The translations under genes were made by a program, and so were the position numbers. The notes under the pieces were generated by a model that did no database searches, was not told the DNA's origin, and saw nothing but the letters and a program-made list of their open reading frames with translations. Of a DNA stretch of 33,344 bases, positions 18,842 through 30,115 are shown in pieces. The stretch is from the NCBI RefSeq assembly GCF_002104995.1, contig NW_024468356.1:1-33344 (forward strand), written 5' to 3'. Source of the DNA: Linderina pennispora. Its lineage: Eukaryota > Kickxellomycota > Kickxellomycetes > Kickxellales > Kickxellaceae. How positions within the stretch are numbered: the first letter of the stretch is position 1; each line of letters begins with the position of its first letter.

Positions 18842-21800
18842 ATGTCGGACGCCAAGTTCTTCCAGAGAGGCAAGTAGCAACAGACAGAGAGCCGCATTTC
18901 TGGCACGAGCAGCGGCCATTACAGAACTGCACATCTTGCAGCCTGGTAGTGAATGGAGGAGAGTCTTTGTGGGAGGTTGAAATCCGGCGCAAATGGACAG
19001 TAGCAAGACTACGTGCTAAACCTGCTTTTTGGAATGCGTAGGCAAGGTGCATGACCTGCGGGCAGAGCTGACCTCGGAAAAGAAGGACCCGCGGTACCAG
19101 CGCAAGAAGGTGGCGATGAAGAAGGTGGTGGCCAACATGACCATGGGAAACGACATGTCGCCGCTGTACCAGGAGGTCATTGCATGCATGGGTATCCCGG
19201 ACCTGGAGGTCAAGAAGATGGTGTATCTGTTCCTCATCAACTATGCCCGTGCACGGGCCGAAATCGCAAACCACGCAGTCAATGGCTTCGAGGATGTAAG
19301 TAGATGGCGGCTCGGAGCTGAGATAGAGGGGATATTGCTGCTGGAACTGCCCGTTTATTAGCACTGTCGATCCCTTGGGCGAGTTGGCTCCCTTGTGCCG
19401 AAACCAGCCGCGCTCGTTAGCCCGACTATAGGCCGACGGCTAGAGAGGGATAGAGATCCAAGGGAGGCAAATCCTGTAGAAGCCCCGGCGCTAACATGTG
19501 ATTTCTGGCTCATTAGGACGTCAACGACTCGAATCCGCTGGTGCGCGCCATGGCTATCCGCACTATGGGGTACATTTACGTTGAGCGGGTGATTGAGAGC
19601 CTGATTGACCCACTGCGGCATTGTCTGCGGGACCGCGATCCGTACGTGCGCAAGACAGCGGCCATGGCGGTGCTGAAGCTGTGCATGTTTGACCGGTCGT
19701 TGGTCGAGGAGGAGCGCTTCCTGGAAATGCTCAAGGATCTGCTGGCAGACGGGAACCCATCGGTGGTGGCAAATGCGGTGGCAGCGCTTACGGAGATTTC
19801 GGAACGGTCGCCAAACATCAAGCTGAAGCTGAACATGAAGATCGCCAACAAGCTGATCACAGCGCTGAACGAGTGCAATGAGTGGGGCCAGGTGTACATC
19901 CTCGAGTCGCTGATGTATGTGACGCCGCAGGACAGTAACGACGCCGAGACCATCATCGAGCGCATTACGCCGCGGCTGCAGCACGGCAACTCGAGTGTGG
20001 TCCTGGTGGCTGTCAAGGTCATTGCGTACATGATGAACTACGTGGGCAAGGTGGAGGCACTGGAGCAGATCCTGCACAAGCTGTCGCCGCCGCTGGTCAC
20101 GCTGCTGACGGCTGGCCCCGAAGTGCAGTACGTCACGCTGCGCAACATCCAGCTCCTGCTGCAGCGGTGGCCGACGATTCTGCAAAACCAGATGCGCGCG
20201 TTCTTCTGCAAGTACGACGACCCGATCTACGTCAAGCTGGCCAAGCTGGAAGTGATTCTGGCGCTGACCACCGAGGAGAATGCCCGCGTGGTGCTGACAG
20301 AGCTGGTCGAGTACGCGACCGAGATCGACGTTGACTTTGTGCGCAAAGCTGTGCGCTCGATTGGCCGTATTGCGATCAAGATCGAGCTGGCCGCGGACCG
20401 GTGTGTGCGTGCGCTGCTGGATCTCATCCAGACCAAGGTCAACTACGTGGTGCAGGAGGCTATTGTGGTGATCCGCGACATCTTCCGCAAGTACCCGAAC
20501 CGGTACGAGGCCATCATTGGTACGCTGTGCGAGAACCTTGACAGCCTGGACGAGCCCGAGGCGCGGGCAGCCATGATCTGGATCATTGGGCAGTACGCCG
20601 ACCGTATCGACAACTCGGACGAGGTGCTGGACACGTTCCTGGACACGTTCCTGGAGGAGACCGGTGAGGTGCAGCTGGCACTGCTAACAGCAATCGTCAA
20701 GCTGTTCATCATGCGGCCATCGGCAGGCCAGGAGCTGGTGCCCAAGGTGCTGAAATGGGCAACTGAGGAAGTCGACAGCCCGGACATCCGCGATCGTGGC
20801 TTCATCTACTGGCGCCTGCTGTCGACTGATCCCGAGCTTGCCCGCACAGTGGTGCTGTCGGACAAGCCTGAGATTACGGCCGAGGCTGAGAAGATTGATA
20901 TGCCGCTGCTCGAGGAGCTGCTGCTGCAGGTCGGCACGCTGTCGGCCATATACCGCAAGCCGCCAGTGGCCTTCATCAACTTTGCCAAGCGCCGCGTGCT
21001 GGGCACTTCGCCCGCGCTGACGCGTCTGACGATCAACCCGCCGCCAACTGCGCGCCTGCCACGCGCCAATCCTTCGGCGATGAGCCAGCCGGCCAACGAG
21101 CGGCAGTCGAACCGGCAGTCAAGCGAGCCACCAGCGACCACCCGCAGCAGCACCCAACTCAACTCGTCGGTGCTGGATGTGTCGGGCAATGCTGGCCTGA
21201 GCAACCCATACATCAACGATGTCGCGCCCGGCATGATGCAGGGCGGCGAGGCGGTGCTAATCGACCTGATGACGATGGATGACGACGAGGACGAAGCCCA
21301 CGGCAACGAGACGCAGATCACATCGGGCGGCATGGTCGGGTTCAACGCCAACTACGACATGACCGGGATGAGCATGGTGCAGCTGGGCGGCGTGGGCCAG
21401 GCGCCCGACTCGCAGGTGCTCAACAGCGCATTCGACGCTGCCGGCCTGGATGCCCTGGGCAGTATGGCGACCCCCGTGGGCGGCAGCATGCCGGGGTCGA
21501 GCCAGTCGCCGGGGCCGATGATGCGCAACTTCACGTCGTCGTTTGACGTCACGACTGCAGGCGCTGGCGGGGTGAACGGCAGCTCGAGCGGGGTGGGGCT
21601 GGATAACCTGCTGATGGCAACTAATGCGGGCCATCCTCGCCGTTCTACGACATGGCGCTTAGCAGCCAATCATCGGCAGCTGGTCTGGGGCCTTCTCCTT
21701 TCCCGTCGGCTGCAATTTCCACTCCTGCTTCCAACACATTGATTCAGCCGTTGTCGTCAGCGGCCATTACAAACACCTTCCAGCAGCAGCAGCAACCGGC

Positions 21801-22632
21801 TACTGTTGCCTCAGCACTTCCGACACCGATCAACACAACCACTGGCCCAGCAAACGACGTCGACCAGCTCGCGAAGCAAATGTTTAGCACGAATTTGGGT
21901 ACGCCGACAGGGAATGCAACACCGAATGCACCGTATGTGCCCTCGCGTACAGTGCTGCTTGATGCCCAGCAGGCGCAGGGACTAGAGATTCTGGGCACGT
22001 TTGCGCGGCGTGGCGGGCAAATTCAAATGGAGATGGTGTTTGCGAACAAGAGCAATGTGCCGGTCGGCGACTTTGCCATACAGTTCAACAAGAACACGTA
22101 CGGGCTGGTGCCGAGCACACCGCTGAACGTAGGCACACTGATGCCGATGACGTCCAGCGAGGTGACTCTGCCGCTGGCCATGGGCGGGCCGACGATGCCC
22201 ATGCAGCCCCTAACGAACCTGCAAATAGCGATAAAGTGCTCGCAGGGTGTGTTCTACTTCCAGACGCAGTACTCGCTGCACATTTTGCTGAGCGAGGACG
22301 GCCGGTCCGACCAAGGCGTGTTCCTGCGCATGTGGAAGGACATTCCCGAGACCATGCAGATGGCGCAGGGCGCACAGAACATTCGGTTCGCGAGCATGGA
22401 GGACATGCGCAACAAGCTAAACATGAACGGCGTCTTCACTGTCGCGCAGCGATCCGTCGGCGATGCAACGCACTTCTATACAAGCAGCAAGCTGTGCGAC
22501 GGCTCCATTTTCTACTCGGAAATCAAGGTTGCCAGTAACTTTTCGGCCGCCTTGATTTCGACAAAGTCGCCCAATGTCCAGCTCATCCCGCTGTACCAGA
22601 AGGCTGTCCAAGACATCATGACTGCCTTCTGA
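18842..22632 (+). CDS. AP-1/AP-2 complex beta-adaptin
   Basis: Large subunit of the clathrin adaptor at the trans-Golgi/endosome (AP-1) or plasma membrane (AP-2); many fungi use one beta for both. Exon 1 (18842-18869) is only 28 nt (MSDAKFFQR...). Exon 2 is 19042-19295, and exon 3 is 19517-22632. The trunk shows GKVHDLRAELTSEKKD, NPLVRAMAIRTMG, DPYVRKTAAMAVLKL, ALNECNEWGQVYIL, KYDDPIYVKLAKLEV, ENLDSLDEPEARAAMIWIIG and RGFIYWRLLSTDPE, all hallmark beta-trunk blocks. An acidic Gly/Ser/Met-rich hinge runs from about 21180 to 21960. The C-terminal appendage has LEILGTFARRGGQIQMEM and PLTNLQIAIKCSQGVFYFQT. The frame breaks once in the hinge at the GGG of 21628-21630 (one G missing). With it restored the protein is 1,132 residues, longer than human AP1B1 (949) because of the hinge. 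Confidence 0.92.
18870..19041 (+). other. GC-AG intron 1 of beta-adaptin
   Basis: The conserved N-terminus FFQRGKVHDLR requires joining ...CAGAGAG to GCAAGGTGCATGAC after a TGCGTAG acceptor. That puts the donor at GCAAGT, the classic non-canonical GC-AG donor with a strong AG|GCAAGT context. No GT donor nearby keeps the frame. Length 172 nt, phase 1. Confidence 0.7.
19296..19516 (+). other. Intron 2 of beta-adaptin
   Basis: A 221-nt GT-AG intron with donor GTAAGTAG and acceptor CTCATTAG, phase 0. It joins NHAVNGFED to DVNDSNPLVRAM, matching the continuous trunk of the family. Confidence 0.85.
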
Positions 22633-22781
22633 GAGGGCTACAAACGACCAACACCTTTTTTCCTTTGCCAGTTTTAAAGAAATTGAACTAATAACAAAGC
22701 TTGTTACTGCTGCCGATCGCTGCTTCGGGGCTGGGTCGTGTGATCGGACCGCCAGGCCACAAAGTCTGCTTTTTTTACAGC

Positions 22782-22787
22782 AATAAA
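22782..22787 (+). terminator. Possible polyadenylation signal of beta-adaptin
   Basis: An AATAAA hexamer 150 bp after the adaptin stop, preceded by a T-rich tract, in the 275-bp gap between two convergent genes. The position fits a 3' UTR end; there is no direct evidence of use. Confidence 0.35.
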
Positions 22788-22907
22788 TTTGATGGTTTGC
22801 AACAAAAAAATAAAAGATCCAAAAAAGAGCAGGAGAAACTAGGGTTAGAAATGGAGAGGGGTTATATATAGTTTTTGTATGTGTTTGTGAGCAGCAGTGA
22901 GGGCTCG

Positions 22908-25262
22908 TCAGCGATGACCGAGCGCATCCGCGGGGTTCGATGAGGAAACCGACATGCGAGCAAGCTGCGGACCAAGCTGAGCGTTCTCTTGCTCCATCTT
23001 GAGCATATTCTCTTTGATGATGCTGTACGGCGAGCCCTGGTGCATAGTGAGCAGCTCCTGCTTCTGCTGGTGCACGCTCAGCTGGCTCTGCGTCGCATAC
23101 CACGGATTTGCCGCCATGCTGGTAGTAGCCCCAAGCGTGATCAGACCGTCCGACTCGCGCCGCCTGCTGCTATGCATACTGCTGATGGCTGGCAGTGCCA
23201 TCGGGCTGGCGGCTGTGCTGTGGCAGATGCCGAACGGCGACGACCGATACCCGGTGCTGTAGCTGTTGGGGAACTGCAGGAAATCGCCGTTGGCTGCGCT
23301 GCTGCTCACCGACTTGCCCATCGGCTGGGCTGCAGTTGGCTGCCAGGTGGTGCTGTTGGGGCCCGTGCTGTGCATGCGCTTCGACACAGAGTGTGCGTTG
23401 CTGCTGCTACTGCTCTTGTGGTGAGGGCTCTTTGATGCGCTGGGCGCCAACGACGATGACGAGGCTGATGGCCTTGATGGCTTTGATGGCTTGCCCGGCC
23501 GCTGGTATACCTCGCACACCTCGTCGTACGAGCCGCCGTCACGCAGGATCCGGAAAGCCCGCTGGAACTCGTCGCGGATGCCCTCCACTGACACAGTATT
23601 GGCGCTGTGGCCCAGGTTCAGCCATGTCGAGAACGGCTCCTCGATGCAAAAGATGCGTGATGGACGGCCCGTATCCCACCCCTTCTGCTCTTTGCGCATG
23701 TAGCAGCCGCGGCGCAGAGACACCACCTGGTGGCGGTAATCAAACTCGTAGGCGTACGTGCGGAAGAAGGCATACAGTAGGTACCCCAGCGACTCCTGGT
23801 TCGCAATCCCGAATCCGCGCAGCTGGTCGATGTTGTCGTTGAAGGTCAGATCAATCTGGCCGTTGATTGTATCGTCGTCGGTGGGAATGGGCGGCTGCAC
23901 TGGGTGCAACACTGGCAGGATCGGCGGGCTGCGCGTCTGGAAAAAGTTCAGCGCCAGGTTGACCCACGCGTACGGCGACAATGTGCCGCCAAAGGCAGCG
24001 TCGTTGATCTCGCGGCACTTTGTCCAGTTTTTGATGGCCATGACAAACGGCCGTACGCGGGCATCAATAGCCACAAACGTCTGGATCATGCGTGTGTTGT
24101 GCAGCGCAATCGTGTTGTTGATGTTGATGTCTGATGCAATCCGCAGCTCTGGATCCCACGATTTGACAATCGGCACACGGGCGTGCGGCACACAATACGT
24201 GCGCATGCCGTACTTGCGCAGCGCTTTGTTGAGCACAAACACATTCTCCAGCTCCTTGTGTTGCGTCGTCAGGCAGATGTCGACGTCACTGCGTGATGTG
24301 CCTAGACCGTTGACCGACGAGCCAAACACATGAATATCGACCTCCCACTCGGGGAACTCGACCGTCAGGATCGTCGCAAACTTCTCAATGAACGCCCGCT
24401 TGACCTCGATGCTCTCTGCTGACGGGCACAGCCGTGTCTCGTACGTGTGCAGGATCTGCGCGGTCAGCGTCTTCTCCAGGCCAGTTGGCAGCACTGTGCG
24501 CCCGCGTACCTCAGTGTCCCAGTCGTCCTGCGATAACCCAATCGTATATTCAGAGTCGCTGAAATCGCTGTCCTCCGCATGGCCCCCGCCCACCGCTGTG
24601 CTATCGTCGTCACTATTCCGTGTGCTACCACCGCTTTTGCTGTGGCCCTTGCTGTCCGCCCGCTGCTTTGATGCAGTGGCTGTCGACGCATCGCTGCTGC
24701 CCACGTTCGACAGGTACTGCAACGACGACTTGTTGCGCACGTGCCGCTTCCCCCGCCCATGTATCTGGTCCTTGCCACCCGCCTGCTGCTTCCGCGGCTG
24801 CTTTGTCTGCGGCGCGCCGGCCTTACTGCTCGTCTGTTTGCGCTGGCCCCCAGCCTGATCCTTCGCACGCCCTCCCTTCTTGCTGCTATTGTGCGATCCA
24901 TCCTTTGCTCCTGCCTTGCGCGCTCCTGACGACTCCCGCTTAGTGCTGCCCTCCTCGTGCACGCCCAATGTACCGCCTTCCTCGGCTGCATTGTCGGCCT
25001 GTGCCCGCATCGGGTTCCGCCCACTGCGTGCCTTGGTCGCCTGAGACTCCACCTTGGCTGCGGGTGTCGATGGGCTGCAATTGGCGCTGTTGTTGCGCGT
25101 CGACGGTGGCGACACACACGCAGTAGCCGCACCAGCCATCCCCTGGTCTGTTACTGGCATCTTCTGTCCGGAAAACACTGCGTTGTAGTCTGTATCGGGC
25201 GACGGGCACTGGATCGGCTGCACCTTGACGCTGGTCGTATTGTCTGGCAGCACTGCTGACAT
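22908..25262 (-). CDS. Cid1-type noncanonical poly(A)/poly(U) polymerase
   Basis: Template-independent RNA nucleotidyltransferase of the Cid1/Cid13/TUTase group, adding U or A to RNA 3' ends. The intact protein is 784 residues from ATG 25262. The first 260 or so residues are low-complexity and basic, rich in Ser, Gly, Lys and Arg, and probably disordered. The nucleotidyltransferase core follows: FGSSVNGLGTSRSDVDICL gives the GS helix and the two catalytic Asp near residues 321-323; VPIVKSWDP and SDININNTIALHNTRM continue the palm. The PAP-associated domain shows RPFVMAIKNWTKCREIND, GTLSPYAWVNLALNFFQ, NQESLGYLLYAFFRTYA and a WDTGRPSRIFCIEEPF block. The last 200 residues are Ser/Pro/Gln-rich. 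U versus A specificity cannot be read here: the deciding His of Cid1-like enzymes lies in a region I cannot align reliably. It is convergent with beta-adaptin. Confidence 0.88.
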   Translation of the reverse strand: MSAVLPDNTTSVKVQPIQCPSPDTDYNAVFSGQKMPVTDQGMAGAATACVSPPSTRNNSANCSPSTPAAKVESQATKARSGRNPMRAQADNAAEEGGTLGVHEEGSTKRESSGARKAGAKDGSHNSSKKGGRAKDQAGGQRKQTSSKAGAPQTKQPRKQQAGGKDQIHGRGKRHVRNKSSLQYLSNVGSSDASTATASKQRADSKGHSKSGGSTRNSDDDSTAVGGGHAEDSDFSDSEYTIGLSQDDWDTEVRGRTVLPTGLEKTLTAQILHTYETRLCPSAESIEVKRAFIEKFATILTVEFPEWEVDIHVFGSSVNGLGTSRSDVDICLTTQHKELENVFVLNKALRKYGMRTYCVPHARVPIVKSWDPELRIASDININNTIALHNTRMIQTFVAIDARVRPFVMAIKNWTKCREINDAAFGGTLSPYAWVNLALNFFQTRSPPILPVLHPVQPPIPTDDDTINGQIDLTFNDNIDQLRGFGIANQESLGYLLYAFFRTYAYEFDYRHQVVSLRRGCYMRKEQKGWDTGRPSRIFCIEEPFSTWLNLGHSANTVSVEGIRDEFQRAFRILRDGGSYDEVCEVYQRPGKPSKPSRPSASSSSLAPSASKSPHHKSSSSSNAHSVSKRMHSTGPNSTTWQPTAAQPMGKSVSSSAANGDFLQFPNSYSTGYRSSPFGICHSTAASPMALPAISSMHSSRRRESDGLITLGATTSMAANPWYATQSQLSVHQQKQELLTMHQGSPYSIIKENMLKMEQENAQLGPQLARMSVSSSNPADALGHR

Positions 25263-26479
25263 CAAGTAGGGTTGTTTTTTTTCCGCTGCGAAATAAAATA
25301 TAAAGAACCTTTAGTCGATTCTCCACAAAAATGCACAAGCCAATTTGAACGCTGGAGAGAAGAATAAATAAATGCGCCTAGTAAGAAAAATTTTCCTCCA
25401 GAGCAAACGAAAGGAGAAGAGGGAGACCAGTGTGTGGATCGCCCGGCGTGATTTGAGAGATCGGGTTGTGCGCTTGGTGCTGGCTGTTTATGAACGCAAT
25501 ACGAAGCACTACAGGCTCGCGAGCTGAGTGCTTTTTAGTCGGGTGGGACTCCGAAACGCCACCTGCCGGTATGTAGCTCCGAGAACAGAGCAAGGTGTGG
25601 TGATATTCCCCCACGAGTATCAGAGCGAAAAGGGTAAGATGTCTGTGTGTCTTCTGCACAAGAGGCTCAGGAAAGGGGTGCATAAAAGCAGTGTCCTTGG
25701 AGGTTGTCCCCTCGACCTTTCTTTGAGCAATCACCAGGTGCGCGCAATAATATGAGCCGCAGCCTGGCCGTAGCAAATATATCCGGGCAGGTGATATGTG
25801 AGGCGTGAAAGCGTATGTCTCACACAAGCTGCGGCGCTGGAGATTTCGCTTTTAAAATAGATGTGGGAAAAATGCTGTGAAAGGAGACAAGCAAGCCGTG
25901 TGCTTGCTTGCAAGGGTCAGGCGCACACTGCACTGCTCTAATAAGACAGTGGAGAGAACGACGCAGACTGCACCGGGCTAATACGAGGAATAATCTGGAG
26001 CCCGTCTCTGCACAGTGCGGGCCAGACAAAGCGAGATGAGGGGCGATACAGTATTAATGCCGAGAATATGTGACCTGGAGCAAGAGGAAAAGAGGAGAAA
26101 TAAAGCTTCAAGCAAAACGCTGGGCGTCAAGGGGAGAGGTGAAGGCGTAGCAAAAGGGGGACGGCGTGGTATTTCTGAGGAGCGAGAGGTGGAGGGGCTC
26201 GCCTCTGTTTCGTGGTTGAGTCGTGTTTTTTCAAAAGCAGCAGTGAAGATCGAAGCTGTCGCAGTCCAGAAGCGCGCCTGGAAAGAAAGCCCATGGCCAG
26301 GTGTCGGAACGCTGAGACAACTCCTGGCCGGTCCCAATTTCTGCAAAGGCCCTTTGAGACCACATGAGCTTTTTCTATTCTCCTTGTTCGAAAATCAGCG
26401 CAGAATCTATTCCCAGACCACCAGACATCAAACAATGCATATTCTCGCTCCTTTATTTGTTGACCGTGAAAAGTGGCCG
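25263..26479. other. 1.2-kb intergenic region, no gene seen
   Basis: This stretch lies between the start of the nucleotidyltransferase and the 3' end of the mitochondrial IleRS gene, both on the minus strand. The bases next to 25263 are A/T-rich with an 8-9-base T run and should be the promoter and 5' UTR of the former. Reading frames here are short, overlap on both strands and lack motifs. A purine-rich patch covers about 26080-26170. Confidence 0.4.
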
Positions 26480-29400
26480 TCAGAGCTTGCCGACCACCTC
26501 GTCGCAGCGCCGGCATAGGGCCTCGGGCTCGGTAGAGTGGAGATTCCAGCAGCGCGGGCACTTGTGTAAGGACGAGCGCTGGCACACCGCCGTTACCTTG
26601 GTGGCCTCGCCGCCTAAATGCAATCTCGTCGGTCTCCACAAACTCTGCGGGACCAGCCGGTAGCTGCGATGCATCGTGGACCCGCACCTGCGACGTAATG
26701 CTTGTCTGCCGCAGGCTGTCTGCGTACTGGGCCAGCAGCCTCCCAAGCCTCGAATCCAGCGCAACGTATATGTCGAGCTCTGCCTCCAGCGAGCTGCCAA
26801 TCACCCTATTGTACGCAGAATAGCATTATCCGTTAGCTCCTTGTTGCTCGGCCCAAACCCCCCGCTACACCCCTCTTAGGAACCACACAATGGCGGCGCC
26901 CATGGTCAGTCAGCGCTACTTACTTGTCTTGGCGGGCAGCCTCAATCGCCCGGTTTGCCAGGCTGCGCACCTTCTTCAGCCCAGCCCACTCCTCGGCCAG
27001 CACCGCATCGTCCCATGCCGCATCCTGTCTGGTCCCACGCTTGCTGGAACACGCTGAACTCGCCACCATTGCTGCTGCCCCGCACAGGCTCAGAGAACTC
27101 CCAGATCTCCTCGGCCAGATGGCACGTGACTGGGGCTAGGGTTGTGGTGTAGTTGACAAGGATTTTGTACAGAACAGTCTGCACCGACCGCCGCGACAGG
27201 TCGGCTACTGCGTCCGCGTACAGACGATCCTTGCACACATCAAAGTAAAAGGCCGACAGCGTGGAGTTGGTGAAGTTGTTCAGCGCCTGCATCGCCCGGA
27301 AAAACTCATGCTTGTCAAACGCCTTCCTAGCCCGCTGCTTGAAGTGGTGCAGCTCGTGCAAGACGTACCGGTCGATCGGCTGCAGCTGCTCATACGGGAC
27401 CTCCATGTCCTTCGTGAATCCGTCCAGGTTTCCGAGCATGAACCGCGTCGTGTTGCGGATCTTGCGGATCGTGTCGCTGAAGCTCGAGAAGACGGTCGGT
27501 CCAAAGCTGACATCCTGCGTGTAGTCAGTAGACCCGATCAGCAGCCGCAGCAAATCTACGCCATACGCCGGGTCCTTCTTCTTGTCCTTGCCGCCGCTGA
27601 TCACAAAGCTCGGCGCAAGCGTGTTGCCAATCGACTTTGACATCTTGCGCCCCTGCTCATCGAGCGTGAACCCGTGGGTGACCAGCGTCTTATATGGCGA
27701 CACGCCACGCACTGCAGTCGATGTCAGCAGCGACGACTGGAACCACCCGCGATGCTGGTCACTGCCCTCCAAGTACACGTCGGCGTATGGCCCCTCGCGC
27801 GGCTCGGCCCGCTTCTCCAGCAGCTTCCACGAGCTGCCACTGTCAAACCAGACGTCCATCGTATCGCTGCCACGCACATACGTCTCGCCGCTGCTGCGAT
27901 ACTCGGGGAGCAGGAAATCCTCCACTGGCAATGTCCACCATGAGTTCGAGCCGCCGTTGGCCCGGAACACGCTGATGATATGGTCAATCGACTCTACTGT
28001 CATCAAGGGCTCGCCTGTTCGCGCATTGTACAGCGCTGGGATCGGCACGCCCCACACACGCTGGCGCGAGATGCACCACTCGGACCGCCCAGTAACAAAC
28101 GCCTCGAGACGTCGCCGTCCAGCCTCGGGCACAATCTGCACATCTTTGACCGAGTCCCACGCCGCTTGCTTCAGGTTCTTGATGTTGGCAAACCACTGCG
28201 GCGTGGCACGCTGGATGATCGGCTGCTTGGTGCGCCAGTCATACGGGTAGCTGTGCACAAACTTATCGCTATGCAGCAGCACATTCTGCTCATCCAGCAT
28301 TTCGATGACCTTGCTGGCCCCGTCGCCGAGCACCTCAAGGCCCTCCAGCCCCGATCCAGCATCGCTGGTGAACCGCCCATGGTCGTCAACCGGCGAGTAC
28401 ACCTCCAGCCCATTTGCAAGGCCAGTCTCGTAGTCCTCCTTTCCGTGGCCTGGGGCCGAGTGGACCAGCCCAGTCCCTGAATCAGCCGATACGTAGTCTG
28501 CAAGCATGACCTTGCACTCCTTGCCACGCAGCACGCTATTATACACCAGGCCTTCAAGATCAGCACCCTTGAACTCGCGCACGACCTCGACATTCGACTC
28601 GGGCGGCAGGAGGCTAGCGATCTTCTCCAGGCGATCCTTGCCAACAAGCATAATCGATGCCGGCTCGCCCCTACCTGAAACACGAACCAGAGCATAGTCG
28701 AGCTCGGGATGCACATAGATCGCGCTGTTGGCGGGCAGAGTCCATGGTGTCGTTGTCCAGATCAGAGCGCTCACGCCACCCGAGACGCCTAGCCTCTGCG
28801 CTGACTCCTGGTTGAGCGGGAACTTCACATATGCACTGGTGCTGACATGGTCGTCCTTGTACTCCAGCTCGGCCTCGGCCAGCGCCGTTCGTGACGACGG
28901 CGACCAATACACTGGCTTGTTCTGCCGGTAAATGTAGCCCTTGGCGAGCATAGATTTGAAAATCTCGAGCTGGTTTGCCTCGTACTCGGGGTGCAGCGTC
29001 AGATACGGATCCTCCCAGTCCCCCATGATGCCCCACTCCCGGAACCCCTTCTTCTGCTTGTCAACCGCCTTGAGCCCAAATTTGCGTGCCAGAGTCCGGA
29101 TCTCCATTGGATCGAGCGAGTCGCGATCCCGCCCCTTCAGTGCCTCGAGCGCCTTGTGCTCAATCGGCAGCCCGTGCAGGTCCCACCCCGGGAAATACAG
29201 AACCCGTCTGCCCTGCATCACCTGGTACCGGTTCACGATGTCCTTCAGCACCTTGTTCATAAAGTGGCCAATGTGCAGATCGCCGTTGGCGTATGGCGGA
29301 CCGTCATGGAGCACAAACTGTGCACCTGGGTTGTTCTTGAGCTGCCATGGATACAGCTGATCTGTGCACCGCTCCCGGAACTGCTTCTCTCTGTTGACAG

Positions 29401-29590
29401 CGTCAGCTCGCAGCGGAAATGCTGTCTTGGGTAGTTTCAGGGTGTGTGCATAGGGGCTCGGCTGCTTCTTTCCCTTGCTGTCTGCCGCCTGTGCATAGGC
29501 ACGCATAAGCAAGCTCGCTCTGCCCACTGCCAGTCGGGGTGTTTGCCGCGCAGACAGTGCGCGAGGTAGCGCTGCCAGCGTCTGATTCAT
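26480..29590 (-). CDS. ISM1: Isoleucyl-tRNA synthetase, mitochondrial
   Basis: Charges mitochondrial tRNA-Ile. Class I synthetase with an Arg/Ala-rich presequence (MNQTLAALPRALSARQTPR), HIGH in GDLHIGHFMNKVLKD, FPGWDLHGLPIEHK, the editing-domain TTPWTLPANSAIYV, WCISRQRVWGVPIP, DVWFDSGSSW, SDQHRGWFQSSLL and KMSKS in GRKMSKSIGNT. The anticodon-binding domain includes PIDRYVLHELHHF and HLAEEIWEF. The C-terminal zinc finger is CPRCWNLHSTEPEALCRRC, then VVGKL and TGA. Two exons: 26924-29590 and 26480-26805, separated by a 118-nt GT-AG intron. Two one-base breaks (extra base near 27024-27036; extra base near 26612-26620 at an A run) shift the frame. With them removed the model is exactly 997 codons, a normal bacterial-type IleRS length. 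A reader that stops at the first break would miss the zinc finger. Confidence 0.92.
26806..26923 (-). other. Intron in mitochondrial IleRS
   Basis: 118 nt with donor GTAAGTAG and acceptor CAATAG, phase 2. It joins AARQDK to VIGSSLEAELDI, a conserved junction in the IleRS C-terminal region. Confidence 0.8.
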
Positions 29591-30115
29591 TTGCTCTATA
29601 AGGTGAAATTCAGCAAAAGCGGTGGTGTCTAAAAGTACCAGAGATACCGGTCAACTCAGCCCGACAGCTACAGACTTCATAAGCAGGCCGGGCAGTCCGT
29701 AATCTCGAACACAAAAATGCAACACCCGATCTGTGGAATCTACAGCTCACGTGATATTTTGTAGCTGACCTCGAAAAGAAATCCGACCATAGCCCGCCCA
29801 TCACCACATTCATGCTACACACACGCCGTATATTGTTGGCCAGGTTTCCCACATCACCATGTAGGCGAGATGCTATTGTTTCCTGCTGATTATCGGGTAG
29901 TTCGCGATTGCAGTGCCCGCTCTCGACCCCTGTGCCGGCTGTCAAACAACAAGCACAGGCTCAGATGTGGGCTATGCATGCTGCCGGCTTTTGCGAAAAG
30001 ATGCCCAGCATGACCCTGTGTCCGCACTTGCCACTTTATGCATGTCAGTTGCGAGCTTGCACCCCTGTCAGTTTCCATCTTCGTCTCCACATATTTCATT
30101 ACAAGTCTTTAAGCG
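29591..30115. promoter_or_regulatory. Divergent upstream region of IleRS and the 30116 ORF
   Basis: 525 bp between two divergent start codons. It must hold the IleRS promoter and, if the right-hand ORF is expressed, its promoter too. A pyrimidine-rich stretch (TTTCCATCTTCGTCTCC) lies about 40 bp upstream of ATG 30116. No specific element is recognised. Confidence 0.4.

Noticed and set aside
26015-26518. Plus-strand frame of 167 residues
   Set aside because: It overlaps the 3' end of the IleRS gene on the other strand, is low complexity and has no recognisable domain.
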